Assembly: GCA_947382415.1 (NCBI GenBank) | Contig: CANCYO010000027.1 | Span: 1 to 36,537, forward strand | Reading direction: 5' to 3' | Length of the DNA: 36,537 nucleotides | From: an uncultured Lachnospiraceae bacterium | GTDB taxonomy: Bacteria > Bacillota > Clostridia > Lachnospirales > Lachnospiraceae | Part shown: piece after piece, positions 1 through 9,368 of the stretch | Layout: the number at the start of each line of letters is the position of its first letter | Position numbering within the stretch: position 1 is the first letter of the stretch | Program-made: the position numbers and the translations under genes | The notes under the pieces: generated by a model | What the model was told of the DNA's origin: nothing | The model's input: only the letters and a program-made list of their open reading frames with translations | The model's database searches: none

Positions 1-68
1 CACATCAAAAATAGCATTAGATAAAAAATACCGCTTTTACATAAAGATCCTTTCTTGGCTGATTCCAT
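1..68 (-). CDS. Partial CDS, N-terminus of an unknown membrane-type protein
   Basis: On the minus strand an ATG at 68-66 is preceded by GAGGAG (plus-strand 78-83) at 9 bases spacing and opens a reading frame that stays open to the window edge. The 22 visible residues begin MESAKKGSLCKSG and continue into a hydrophobic stretch (IFYLMLFLM), so the protein probably starts with a membrane segment. It follows the acyltransferase gene after 45 bases and is therefore likely the next gene of the polysaccharide operon; a polymerase (Wzy-like) or another membrane protein would fit the context, but nothing in the visible part identifies the family. Confidence 0.55.
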   Translation of the reverse strand, partial: MESAKKGSLCKSGIFYLMLFLM

Positions 69-113
69 TAGTTATATCTCCTCACTTTTTGGTAATAAAT
101 TAAGCTTGCATGA

Positions 114-1118
114 TCAGGCCGGCTTGGAAACACTAAATACTTTTCGCATAATAGGAATGCGCTTTACAAACAGTATCCAAAAAGTTACCCACGCCACTTT
201 TGCCAAACATACAATTATAGTAGACATACCACCATCAATTCCGCGATTATCCAGATACTCCACAACTCGGTACCAAGGAAACATATTTAATTCTATTAAA
301 TGAAAACACAAAAATATCAAAGTGTTCCTCCCATAAAATGCTAATATGGCAGCAAGCCATTTTACAGCAACAAGCTGTTTACATATAAGCAAAATAACAT
401 ACACTGCGCACACTGCTCCTATCACATCAAGCATTCCGTTTTTATAGGTATTATTGACCATATATAATCCCCCATAAACAATGCAGAAAGCCCATATGAG
501 CAATGCTGTGAAAAGCACAATGACTGAAGGCGGATTATCCAGAATCTTTTCCTTCTTAGCACAATATCCAATATAAACAAAAAGTGACGCCGTTGCTCCC
601 GCCTGAATACTAAAAGGCAGCCAGACTATTTGAGCCGTCGAATATCCTACATATGCCAAACACAAAATCATTAATGCAGCATATTTTGTTTGAATTGCAT
701 AACGCACAATCAAAATCGCTAAAAACATAGCTGGCAAAAACCAGATTGCCCCGATTGGCTTAATCCAAAAGGGGTCTCTATACTCCATACCAGAACAGTA
801 TAATGATGCATATACCCATTCCCCAATTTTATGCGATACCCCCCCCTCTCCGTGATATATATCCATCATCTTCTGTAGGCATATTGTGCAAATACAAGTA
901 AACAAATATGGCACCAACAGTTGTTTGGCCTTTCTTGCTGCCAATTCTCCAACAGATAATTTATCTGAAAGGAAATACCCGCTTATCAAAAAAAACAGCG
1001 GCATATGAAACGAGTAAATAAATATTTCTCCCCTTGCCAAGCCTAAATGTCCCACGAGCATTGCCAAGATTCCTATCCCCTTAGCAATATCAAAATACTC
1101 AATCCTTTTCGTTCCCAT
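114..1118 (-). CDS. Acyltransferase family 3 membrane protein
   Basis: A 334-residue multispanning protein of the acyltransferase-3 family (OatA/WecH/NodX-like), which transfers acetyl or other acyl groups to sugars of surface polysaccharides in the cytoplasmic membrane. The N-terminus reads YFDIAKGIGILAMLVGHLG, with the family's conserved membrane-embedded His after the first helix, followed by a second helix with FHMPLFFLISGY, which is the typical second motif of this family. About ten hydrophobic segments follow and there is no SGNH domain, so it is the short form. It lies 24 bases downstream of the flippase gene. Likely role: O-acetylation of the glycan built by the cluster. The exact acceptor cannot be read from sequence. 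Confidence 0.88.
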   Translation of the reverse strand: MGTKRIEYFDIAKGIGILAMLVGHLGLARGEIFIYSFHMPLFFLISGYFLSDKLSVGELAARKAKQLLVPYLFTCICTICLQKMMDIYHGEGGVSHKIGEWVYASLYCSGMEYRDPFWIKPIGAIWFLPAMFLAILIVRYAIQTKYAALMILCLAYVGYSTAQIVWLPFSIQAGATASLFVYIGYCAKKEKILDNPPSVIVLFTALLIWAFCIVYGGLYMVNNTYKNGMLDVIGAVCAVYVILLICKQLVAVKWLAAILAFYGRNTLIFLCFHLIELNMFPWYRVVEYLDNRGIDGGMSTIIVCLAKVAWVTFWILFVKRIPIMRKVFSVSKPA

Positions 1119-1142
1119 AATACTATCCCCATCAAAGCTATA

Positions 1143-2633
1143 CTATTTGCTTTTTCCAAATTTTAACTTTTCTTTAACCATCTGCATTCCCTGGACAAGC
1201 ATGGAATCATGCATAATCCCATAAAGAATTCCAATATAGACACCACCGCCTATAGCCACTTGGATAATATTAATCATCAAACCGGATAAACCTAACCGCT
1301 CTAATTCGGCTCCCGAAAAAATTACCACAATTCCCATCACACATGCTGTCAAAAAGTATCGCAAAAATTGTCTTATGATACTTGCTATATTAACATAGTC
1401 CCGAATGAATATAAAATATAATGACGTCACAACAGTCTCGGCAACAACTGTCGCTATTGCTGCACCTAAAGACTGCAGTCTCGTAATCAAATACATATTC
1501 ATGATCATATTTACTATTGCCCCCCCCACCACAGCAAGCGTTCCCTTGTTTTGCTGTTTAGTAGGAGTCAAAATAGCAAAGCTCGCTATATTACTGAGTG
1601 GAATGATCACCAGCGTCAGTCCGTAAATTCTAAGCAATGGAATAACTTTATCATAACCTGCTCCAAAAAACCATGGTACAAAATAATTTGCAATGGCAAT
1701 CAGGCCCACGCAAACCGGTGACGCTACCATCAAAACAAAACCATATGCCTTTTCCGCCATCCTGGCGATAGTTTCTTTTTCTCCTCGAGCAAAGGCCCCT
1801 GACATATATGGTGTAAGAACAGTCCCCAAAGATGTCACTATAGCCATACAAAGATTAATAATTTTTGTTGTCTGCTCATAATAACCATTTTCCAAATCAC
1901 TTCCGGTAATCACACCAAGCATTGTTTTATCCAAAACAGTATATACCTGAATGGCAAGCATGGGAATAAATAATTCTATGATAACTTTTATATTCCTAAA
2001 CGGATGTATAACAGATTTCCTGATCGACACCTGAGCAAATATCTTCTTCAGAGGAAACCATAAAACCAGATTCCCAATGAACACTGAGCCTGTCTGAATT
2101 AATACATATGCAGCCAAATCCCCTGCATCTCTGACAAATACAAAAATTGCAGCTACTCCAATAAACTTTACCAGCATATTTCGAAATGCTATGCTCTTAA
2201 AATCACCCAACCCCTGATAAAACCATGTAATATCAAAAAAAACATTAATTATTGTAAGCGACTGGATAAACAGAATCGTTTGATTCTCTTGTTGATGTAA
2301 TACATAAGTTATAAAAATACTCAGTGCCAACAGCACTGTAAAAAGTTTAAATATAAATATTTCCCAAAATCTTTGCAATTGTTTGAGACTGTCCCCGTTG
2401 GTATACGCAATCTCCCTCTGACCATACATATTAATCCCTAGTGCTGCAACCAATGCAAAATACGATACGGTCGCCGCCGTAAAACTATATTTACCTATAC
2501 CTTCAGAACCTAATACGCGAGAAGTATAAGGAGCTGTAATAAATGGAGTAAATATGTTCAAAACCTGATAAATTAAATTGTATGTATAGTTTTTTACAAG
2601 ATTGTTATTTGACGTTTTCAATACTCTCTCCAA
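1143..2633 (-). CDS. Oligosaccharide flippase, Wzx/MATE-like
   Basis: A 496-residue polytopic membrane protein of the polysaccharide biosynthesis/flippase family (MOP superfamily, Wzx-type), which moves undecaprenyl-linked oligosaccharide across the membrane. The N-terminus has the family pattern VKNYTYNLIYQVLNIFTPF then APYTSRVLGSEGIGKYS, and about 12-14 hydrophobic helices follow at normal family length. The first in-frame start is a TTG at 2633; a second TTG at 2621 (residue 5) has GGAGAG just upstream and may be the true start. It sits 18 bases after the 603-residue GT-C-like gene. Presence of a flippase indicates a Wzx-dependent rather than ABC-dependent export route. Confidence 0.92.
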   Translation of the reverse strand: MERVLKTSNNNLVKNYTYNLIYQVLNIFTPFITAPYTSRVLGSEGIGKYSFTAATVSYFALVAALGINMYGQREIAYTNGDSLKQLQRFWEIFIFKLFTVLLALSIFITYVLHQQENQTILFIQSLTIINVFFDITWFYQGLGDFKSIAFRNMLVKFIGVAAIFVFVRDAGDLAAYVLIQTGSVFIGNLVLWFPLKKIFAQVSIRKSVIHPFRNIKVIIELFIPMLAIQVYTVLDKTMLGVITGSDLENGYYEQTTKIINLCMAIVTSLGTVLTPYMSGAFARGEKETIARMAEKAYGFVLMVASPVCVGLIAIANYFVPWFFGAGYDKVIPLLRIYGLTLVIIPLSNIASFAILTPTKQQNKGTLAVVGGAIVNMIMNMYLITRLQSLGAAIATVVAETVVTSLYFIFIRDYVNIASIIRQFLRYFLTACVMGIVVIFSGAELERLGLSGLMINIIQVAIGGGVYIGILYGIMHDSMLVQGMQMVKEKLKFGKSK

Positions 2634-2651
2634 AGCATTCTCGCATTTCTA

Positions 2652-4463
2652 TCACTCTGCAAAATAGTATAATCTAAAATGCTTGCATTCTCTAATACAT
2701 GCACTTTTTCTTTCACGGAAAATTTGAGACTCGCTGTTCACTATATAATACCCGGGGTTGATTCCTGAATTCAGTTGATTTGGCTCCACTACCCGAATCG
2801 GCTGCTGCAGCAATTGAAATTGTATGTAATCTACCGTAGTATACGGAACGGGCTCATCTACATAATAAATCGTATCACCATATGCATTTGTTTTTAAATA
2901 GTCTGCCATAGACACTGTATCTACCAGCCTTGCCTGCTGTTTCAATGTATTGTGCTCATAGACCGCAGTGCCGTCTGCAATCCAGACTGCAGCACATAAA
3001 ACAATGGCAATTACACTCCCCGCACCCTTTCTAATCCTAAAAAATCCCCAGACAGCAAATGACTGTAACAAAATAAAAGCCAGTATCGGGACCGCAAATT
3101 CTTTATTTCCTAAGTCACCAAACACATATATAATTTTACTCACGAGTCCAACCGCATTATTATCTAAATACTCTTTTAAACCTGCTGTCCTAATCGCATT
3201 CTGTACGATAAAAGCCAAGATTACTTCAACTATACCGGCGATATAAAAACTCTCTATAGATATATTTCTCTTCAAAAGCAGATACAATCCCAGCATAAGT
3301 AATGGACCAATTACATACTCCGAATATCTTCCATACACAATCATATCCTGTCGGCTATAATCCAGCAAAAAGACACTTGCAATCCCAATTGCAAACAAAA
3401 GCGTCATACCCAGAAACAAGCTTATCCAAAACAGATCATCACTCTCCCGCTTTTTATATATGGCCTGCACTCCCTTGCATATATAATGATACAAAGTTAT
3501 TACTGAATAAAAAATTATTAATAATGAGGCTGCGAATAAATAATAGAACTTTCCAACGATATGAACAAACAACTTCTGAAGACCGTTCACGCTGAAAATT
3601 GCCCCTACATTCCCCATAACTGACGTATAATCATTGATATTCTGCATATCGCTTGACTCTTCCTGCGCATTATTTTGATTCTCGACCGCTGCTACAACCT
3701 CCTCACTCGTTTTTTCCGACTGCACATGATACTCCGGCAACGGAGCATATGTATTATCCTTTATTTCTGCTTTTACTCCCTCCACTGCAAGCAACAGCAC
3801 TGAAACAATTCCCAAATACACCAGCGTTCTTTTCCATAACCCTTTATGAGTGCATGCAAAAAGCATGATGATTAACACCCCCGACAGTACTCCACCTATA
3901 GAACGCATATGAACGGCATACATATAACCACAAACCAACGCCATACAGATATAATCCAAGTATCTGTGTCTTTGTACAATATTAATGAAACAGTATAACA
4001 TTAGCCAAAACAGACAATTTAACAAGCATTCTACCTGCGTTGTCTGGGATTGATACACCAAGTTGGAATACACCGTAACTGCAAAAGAAATAAAAAGCTT
4101 CCATTCTCTTTTTATATCTAATTCAAGCTTGTCCATTATTTTAATCCCAAGAACAAAACTTGTCATCATGAAAATTGCATTATATCCTATTGCAATCCGG
4201 TACATCAGAATCGCATCATCAAAAAGCCAGAATAAAGGGCACAGCAAAAGACCATACCCAAAGCCATAATAAGGATTTAAGTATGCAACCTCTCTCCAGT
4301 CCAGTCCGGCAAATACAGATCCTGCATACCAATACCCAAACTCATCTGAAATAATTGTAATAGAATTTAGGGAGCCAATATTCCTTAAGACCAAATAACA
4401 TATTATTGCCATAAAAATCAAATAAAGCCCTAATATTGCCTTGTTTTGTTCAAACTTCTTCAT
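2652..4463 (-). CDS. GT-C-like polytopic membrane protein, paralogue A
   Basis: A 603-residue protein with roughly ten membrane helices and a C-terminal soluble part. I do not recognise a named family. After the first helix an extracytoplasmic loop carries ISDEFGYW, and further on DWREV, NPYYGFGYG, VECLL, YGRYSEYVIG. An acidic pair in the first outer loop is the hallmark of GT-C glycosyltransferases (ArnT, PMT and GtrC-like types) that use polyprenyl-phosphate sugars. The protein at 10337-12187 shares all these landmarks in the same order, so the two are paralogues. Between helices there is a Glu/Asn/Gln-rich loop (around residues 245-285). Likely role: transfer of a lipid-linked sugar to the polymer outside the cell; this is inference. 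Confidence 0.7.
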   Translation of the reverse strand: MKKFEQNKAILGLYLIFMAIICYLVLRNIGSLNSITIISDEFGYWYAGSVFAGLDWREVAYLNPYYGFGYGLLLCPLFWLFDDAILMYRIAIGYNAIFMMTSFVLGIKIMDKLELDIKREWKLFISFAVTVYSNLVYQSQTTQVECLLNCLFWLMLYCFINIVQRHRYLDYICMALVCGYMYAVHMRSIGGVLSGVLIIMLFACTHKGLWKRTLVYLGIVSVLLLAVEGVKAEIKDNTYAPLPEYHVQSEKTSEEVVAAVENQNNAQEESSDMQNINDYTSVMGNVGAIFSVNGLQKLFVHIVGKFYYLFAASLLIIFYSVITLYHYICKGVQAIYKKRESDDLFWISLFLGMTLLFAIGIASVFLLDYSRQDMIVYGRYSEYVIGPLLMLGLYLLLKRNISIESFYIAGIVEVILAFIVQNAIRTAGLKEYLDNNAVGLVSKIIYVFGDLGNKEFAVPILAFILLQSFAVWGFFRIRKGAGSVIAIVLCAAVWIADGTAVYEHNTLKQQARLVDTVSMADYLKTNAYGDTIYYVDEPVPYTTVDYIQFQLLQQPIRVVEPNQLNSGINPGYYIVNSESQIFRERKSACIRECKHFRLYYFAE

Positions 4464-4473
4464 CTTGCCGCAC

Positions 4474-5379
4474 CTAAACCCCTCTTTTTATATATTCAAC
4501 CTCAGGATGGAACCATATTCCAGTCATCATACCTTTTATAACAATCCGGCACTTTTTTCCTTTCAGCCTGCTTTTACCAAATAAAATTCTGCTTAACACC
4601 AGTAACGCAGTCAAAATATATCTTATCACAGCCTTATGGCCATCTCGCTTAGCGATATAAAAACCATTCCGATAATTATAAAAATATCTTTCAATTCGTT
4701 CTGAATGATCTGTCAAAATATCAGTAGTCTGATTGAGTTTCATTTTATGTTCCACCACACTGTCACATACTAAATAATTCTCATACAACTTGCTGATACG
4801 AGTGGTATATTCATAATCATCATTCCATATAAAAAACTCTTTCAGCGGCAGACCAACCTGTTCCACTACTTCGGTACGTAAAAACAATGAGACAAAAGAA
4901 GCATAATAAATATTGATCAATCCCTTTTTCATAAATTGATACTTTTCCATACTGTACCACTTACTTGAAACACCGGGACGATTCATCTCACACAATTCTT
5001 TTTCATTAAAAAAAACCGTGCTTGCCAGATAGCCAAATTCGTTTTTCAGGATAAGGGCAGCATCATATAACTGTTTTGCCGCATCATGACGGGCAAAAGT
5101 ATCGTCATCCATGAGCCAGAGATATTCATAAGATTGACGCATAGCCTTCTTAATACCACAGTAAAATCCACCCGCACCTCCCAGATTATCTCCAGTATTA
5201 TAATATATGATTTTTTTATCTCTGATCCATTCAGTCAACACATCTTTTGTGCCATCTGTACTGGCATTATCCACGACCATAATATCTACTGGAATGCTCT
5301 GCGCCATAAGCGCTCTAATACACCCCTGCAACAATTCTTTCCTGTTATAAGTCACTACAACCGCACAGATATTATTCAT
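4474..5379 (-). CDS. Glycosyltransferase family 2, rhamnosyl/galactofuranosyl-transferase-like
   Basis: A 301-residue GT-A fold enzyme of family GT2. It has AVVVTYNRKELLQGCIRAL at the nucleotide-binding start, VDNASTDGT, DNLGGAGGFYCG, and the metal-binding WLMDDDT motif; a downstream FFIWNDDYEYTTRI segment matches the acceptor/base region of the WbbL/GlfT2-like branch. It is predicted to act on the cytoplasmic face, adding one sugar to the undecaprenyl-linked repeat unit. Its start overlaps the stop of the upstream GT14 gene (ATGA at 5376-5379), indicating translational coupling. Donor sugar is not readable from sequence. Confidence 0.9.
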   Translation of the reverse strand: MNNICAVVVTYNRKELLQGCIRALMAQSIPVDIMVVDNASTDGTKDVLTEWIRDKKIIYYNTGDNLGGAGGFYCGIKKAMRQSYEYLWLMDDDTFARHDAAKQLYDAALILKNEFGYLASTVFFNEKELCEMNRPGVSSKWYSMEKYQFMKKGLINIYYASFVSLFLRTEVVEQVGLPLKEFFIWNDDYEYTTRISKLYENYLVCDSVVEHKMKLNQTTDILTDHSERIERYFYNYRNGFYIAKRDGHKAVIRYILTALLVLSRILFGKSRLKGKKCRIVIKGMMTGIWFHPEVEYIKRGV

Positions 5380-6287
5380 CTTTCCTCTGTTCCTTTCAGT
5401 CTTGAATACAACTCCTCGACCGCATCATAATCAGTTGTCTCATTAAACTTCCTGGCAAAACACTTTCCGCTGGACAGCAATCTGTCTAGATCATTTTTTT
5501 GAAAGGCTACGGGATGAGACACCTCATCGCTCTCCCATTCAATATATCTCATATTGCTATATTGACTCTTTTCGTCACGATACAGCTTATCCCGAAATGG
5601 GGAGGACATAGCCATCATCTGCATAACATGTTCGTCGGGACACTGCGTATAACGAAATTTTCGCACAATATTATCCTGTTGTCCTACAAGATATATTGCA
5701 AAACCATGCGGTATGCTATACCACTGTGAACCCCAGTAAAACTCCTCGTTTTTAATACGGTCAATTCCACATATTCGCTGCAGTCCCAACAAAGTTTCCG
5801 TAACAATTGTCAGAATACGTCGTATGCTCTTTTTCGGACTTCTCTGCCTAAACTCCTCAACCAAATGATATTTTGACACTCTATCTCTGAAACGCTTATA
5901 ATTTTTACGAATTTTAGGATCACGGAAATTTATAAACAGCATGCCTGCATGCTGCTCAAAAAAACGATAAATACATTCATGGTTCTGCAGAGGCATATCT
6001 GCTCCCGACAGAAGGTGATAAAAACTGTATTTTCCCTCAACTGCTTTAATCAGCAGGAACAGCTCACATTGAATCTGACTGAATCCTGCCCAATTTACAC
6101 TAACCTCACTAAAGATATGAACTACGCTGTGCTTTAGCAATGTTTCAAAATATGATTTCGGAAAATCTTTTACCTTCCTGTCCACATGAATATAAAACTC
6201 ATTATATGGCGCATCTAACAACAGCAGCATTTTCTCAAGAACCTTATAATTATTATGCACCATCACCAAATATGCATGCTTTTCCAT
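5376..6287 (-). CDS. GT14-type beta-1,6-N-acetylglucosaminyltransferase-like protein
   Basis: A 303-residue protein of the core-2/I-branching enzyme family (GT14). Visible family landmarks: AYLVMVHNNYKVLEKMLLLL at the N-terminus, FYIHVDRK, SVNWAGFSQIQCELFLL, YHLLSGADMPLQ, EFYWGSQWYSIP, and CPDEHVMQMM near the C-terminus. Family members are metal-independent GT-A enzymes that add branching GlcNAc or xylose. There is no membrane anchor, so it would act in the cytoplasm on lipid-linked intermediates, unlike the Golgi-anchored animal enzymes. It lies between two GT2 genes with 6-base and overlapping junctions, consistent with one operon. Confidence 0.85.
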   Translation of the reverse strand: MEKHAYLVMVHNNYKVLEKMLLLLDAPYNEFYIHVDRKVKDFPKSYFETLLKHSVVHIFSEVSVNWAGFSQIQCELFLLIKAVEGKYSFYHLLSGADMPLQNHECIYRFFEQHAGMLFINFRDPKIRKNYKRFRDRVSKYHLVEEFRQRSPKKSIRRILTIVTETLLGLQRICGIDRIKNEEFYWGSQWYSIPHGFAIYLVGQQDNIVRKFRYTQCPDEHVMQMMAMSSPFRDKLYRDEKSQYSNMRYIEWESDEVSHPVAFQKNDLDRLLSSGKCFARKFNETTDYDAVEELYSRLKGTEER

Positions 6288-6293
6288 ACTAAA

Positions 6294-7259
6294 TTATCCT
6301 TTTGCTCTGTTTTGTAATTGAAATACCGCTCTCATAAAATGATGTCCGCCAAAACTCATTAAAACAATAATCTTATCTTTAACGCCTATATTTCGATCCC
6401 GTATCACGTTCCAACGATATGCTTTTATGTTACTCCTGATCTTCTTTTCCTGATTTCTATACATCCCCCCCGAGGGCATATGCACCCATATATGGATATT
6501 AGCCCATATATACCTGAATTCTGCGGCTCTTCGTAGAGCCGGATACTTCTTATTTATAAAACAGAGGACTTCCTCCATATGGGTAACATAAGCCATTTTC
6601 CCTGCATGAAAAGAATTGCAGGTTATGCTGTCCGGATTCACGTAATAATAGTATAGTTGATCCCCACAATACCCTACTCTCCCGGCACGATCTATAACTT
6701 TATAGGTAGTATTTACATCCTCGTACAGTTCTCCTCTGGGAAAATAAATTCCATCAAACAATTCTCTCTTATATAATTTTGCGCAGGCGCTCATATTATA
6801 TTTCTTTTGATACAACATCTGTTCCAACGCCTGAATATTAGTAAAAATCTCCGTTGCGCTGTTTTGATCCCCACCTGAAGAATCTTGAGTAGTTCTCTTA
6901 TATCTGCATATAGCAATTTCTGTATGATTCTCTATACATATATTATACAAACGGGCCAAAAATTTATTATCAATATAATCATCGCTGTCTACAAATGTAA
7001 TATAATTCCCCTCAGCATATTTGATACCCATATTCCTCGCATCCGACAACCCCCCATTTGGCTTGTGGATAACCTTGATTCTATTATCTCTGGCAGCAAA
7101 TTCCTCACAAATACTTCCAGATTCATCCGTAGCTCCATCATCCACCACAATTACTTCAAAGTTTTCGTACGTCTGCTTCAAAATGCTTCGGAGACAACGT
7201 GCTATATATTTTTCTACATTGTATACAGGCACTATTACACTAATTAAATCATTTTGCAT
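6294..7259 (-). CDS. Glycosyltransferase family 2
   Basis: A 321-residue GT2 enzyme of the large EpsJ/WcaA-like branch. The GT-A domain reads ISVIVPVYNVEKYIARCL, VVDDGATDESG, KPNGGLSDARNMGI, and FVDSDDYID for the DXD metal site (about residue 94). The C-terminal third contains a basic stretch typical of membrane-associated EpsJ-like enzymes but no clear transmembrane helix. It probably adds one sugar to the undecaprenyl-linked repeat unit. It is separated by 36 bases from the next upstream GT2 gene, with which it shares the same domain type but only loose similarity beyond the motifs. Confidence 0.92.
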   Translation of the reverse strand: MQNDLISVIVPVYNVEKYIARCLRSILKQTYENFEVIVVDDGATDESGSICEEFAARDNRIKVIHKPNGGLSDARNMGIKYAEGNYITFVDSDDYIDNKFLARLYNICIENHTEIAICRYKRTTQDSSGGDQNSATEIFTNIQALEQMLYQKKYNMSACAKLYKRELFDGIYFPRGELYEDVNTTYKVIDRAGRVGYCGDQLYYYYVNPDSITCNSFHAGKMAYVTHMEEVLCFINKKYPALRRAAEFRYIWANIHIWVHMPSGGMYRNQEKKIRSNIKAYRWNVIRDRNIGVKDKIIVLMSFGGHHFMRAVFQLQNRAKG

Positions 7260-7295
7260 ATATTGCCTTCTCTCTCATATTTTTTGTTTGCTATA

Positions 7296-8351
7296 CTATG
7301 CAAATCTTTCCTTCCACTTCTTCAACTGATAGAACAACCACAACAGTCTATAGCTTCCACTGGCAGTTATAAATATCGCCACTTTATATAATATCCGAAC
7401 AGATTTATAGGGAAACCTGCGCAGCGCGTTTTGAACTGTCTCCGTATATCTCAATCTGCGATAGTCCTCCCTGCATTCGCAATATGGCTTACTGTTCTGT
7501 GGATTTAGAATATCTCTCTGTACACTCTGCAACAATTGTTTAATAACAAATACCTGATATTGTCTCCGCATTTCTTCATTGCCTGCTTTTTCTACCTCGA
7601 CTCCCATAGCATTAACCAAGAGAGAAAAACTTTTACTTGCCTGTGCCGCATACTTTCGTGTCATGGACAATGCATTAATCCGATAATAGTATCCTGTACA
7701 ATCTATAACTTTTGCTTTTTTTATATAATGAAGCAATTTAAAATTGAACAACAGATCCTCTCCCCAGGAAACATCTTTATCAAAGCTGAGTTTCCATTCC
7801 AAAAGTCTTTCTCTATTGATAAATTTTCCCCAAGAAGCTTCAAGCAAAACTGTAGTGGGAAATTTCTGAGAGTCCTGATAAATATCCCTGTTTAAGACCC
7901 GAAACTGAGCTTCCCTCAAATCCTTCTCTGTCAGCAGATATCCTTCTCGATCAATACATTTTGGTATCTGTCCTTCTATCATTCGCTGGTATCCAAAATA
8001 ATTTATATCCACCGTATCATCAATCTTCTGTATAATCCGGCTGTCAAAATCTTCACTCAGGCAATCATCCCCATCCACAAAACACACCAGCTTTCCTCTG
8101 GCATGCTTAAGTCCTGTATTGCGGGACATCGGAAGACCTTGGTTTTCCTGAGTTATAACCCGCACTCGTTCATCCTGCTTCGCAAATCCTTGACAAATGT
8201 CAGGGCAATTGTCTGTTGAACCATCGTCTATCAGCAGTATTTCAATTTGAGTATTCTGTATCCTACATAGACTTTGCACACAATCTTCCAAAAACTCTGA
8301 AACATTATAAATAGATACAATAAAGCTGATATAAATCGATGAACTCATCAT
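7296..8351 (-). CDS. Glycosyltransferase family 2
   Basis: A 351-residue GT2 enzyme. The GT-A domain has YISFIVSIYNVSEFLEDCVQ, LIDDGSTDNCPD, QENQGLPMSRNTGL, and CFVDGDDCLSED as the DXD region. The C-terminal ~200 residues are rich in aromatic and basic residues and include WGEDLLFNFKLL, the usual acceptor-side ED motif of this group. Two consecutive ATG codons (8351 and 8348) could both serve as start; the Shine-Dalgarno site is weak, and the start directly abuts the stop of the GT4 gene (8352), so translation is probably coupled. Confidence 0.9.
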   Translation of the reverse strand: MMSSSIYISFIVSIYNVSEFLEDCVQSLCRIQNTQIEILLIDDGSTDNCPDICQGFAKQDERVRVITQENQGLPMSRNTGLKHARGKLVCFVDGDDCLSEDFDSRIIQKIDDTVDINYFGYQRMIEGQIPKCIDREGYLLTEKDLREAQFRVLNRDIYQDSQKFPTTVLLEASWGKFINRERLLEWKLSFDKDVSWGEDLLFNFKLLHYIKKAKVIDCTGYYYRINALSMTRKYAAQASKSFSLLVNAMGVEVEKAGNEEMRRQYQVFVIKQLLQSVQRDILNPQNSKPYCECREDYRRLRYTETVQNALRRFPYKSVRILYKVAIFITASGSYRLLWLFYQLKKWKERFA

Positions 8352-9338
8352 TCACGTCTCACTTTCATAACACTGCATAATCTTTTGGGCCAATGCAGAC
8401 GCATTTCCCATTTCAACAAACAAATGTCTCTGATCTTCCCTGAACAATTCTCTATTTGCAGAATTTTCTCCCAAAATCATAGTTTTCCCCATTGCTTCAT
8501 AAATATATGCCTTACCAGGAATTGTACGCTTCGCTTTATCAATTTCCGGATTAAAATGACCTGCAAGGCATAAATCCGCCGCAGCAATGTATTCTGCCAA
8601 TTTCTCTTCTTCTAACCAGGGAATAAATTCAGCATTACTCAAATCCACTGTATCGACCTCTTTCACTGGTCCAATTATCTGAAAATAAACCTTGTCCTCC
8701 TCTTTCAACAGCCTAATACACTCTAAAATAATTTCTACTCCCTGAAGTGGTAGAATGCTGCCAAAATATAAAACTACATACTTATCCTTCAGTTTTTCTT
8801 TTCTGGAAACTTCTCTGGGATAGTAGATAAGCGAATTTGCGCGAAGATATAAAATAACTTCCTTTGTCTGATCTGCCCCAAACTCTTCAGAAAAATAGTC
8901 TCCATGCGCCTTTGTATCACAAATAACATAATCTGCAATATTTATAGTTCTGCGATCTAAATATCTCATCACTCTGGCAGGAATACTGCCCGCTCTATAA
9001 ACTTTCCTGTCATTTACAAAAGTATCATAAAGCGAAATAAAAAAATCAATATGCACTGCTTTGTAAAACTTCCAGAAAAAAAACGGACACACTAATTGCG
9101 GTGCAAATCCTACAAACACGACATCATACTGTCGAAAAGAAGAGAAAAAAATTTTAAACCAAACTTGTGCTATACGCAAAAAATAATTTTTATTGTTTGA
9201 ACCAAAAACTACAATCTTACTACACTTTTGACTGATTAGGTCAATCTCCTGGCAATTTCGTATATAGCTTAGGTTTTTTGTTGTTATAAACGCTATTTCT
9301 TTATCTGCATATTGGTCAAATAAATTCTCTGCTATCAT
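8352..9338 (-). CDS. Glycosyltransferase family 4-like
   Basis: A 328-residue GT-B fold protein. The C-terminal Rossmann half carries VVLYFGSILPLQGVEIILEC, FQIIGPVKEVD, IPWLEEEKLAEYIAAADLCL and GKAYIYEAMG with the conserved E in the nucleotide-diphosphate-sugar binding loop. The N-terminal half is shorter and more divergent than the usual GT4 enzyme (360-400 residues) and contains a hydrophobic patch around residues 78-108 (FSSFRQYDVVFVGFAPQLV and following). It adds a sugar to a lipid-linked acceptor by a retaining mechanism if the family rule holds. The ribosome binding site (GGTGGA) is weak. Confidence 0.85.
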   Translation of the reverse strand: MIAENLFDQYADKEIAFITTKNLSYIRNCQEIDLISQKCSKIVVFGSNNKNYFLRIAQVWFKIFFSSFRQYDVVFVGFAPQLVCPFFFWKFYKAVHIDFFISLYDTFVNDRKVYRAGSIPARVMRYLDRRTINIADYVICDTKAHGDYFSEEFGADQTKEVILYLRANSLIYYPREVSRKEKLKDKYVVLYFGSILPLQGVEIILECIRLLKEEDKVYFQIIGPVKEVDTVDLSNAEFIPWLEEEKLAEYIAAADLCLAGHFNPEIDKAKRTIPGKAYIYEAMGKTMILGENSANRELFREDQRHLFVEMGNASALAQKIMQCYESET

Positions 9339-9368
9339 CTATTCCACCGTCTGGTCTTCCTGCTTTAA

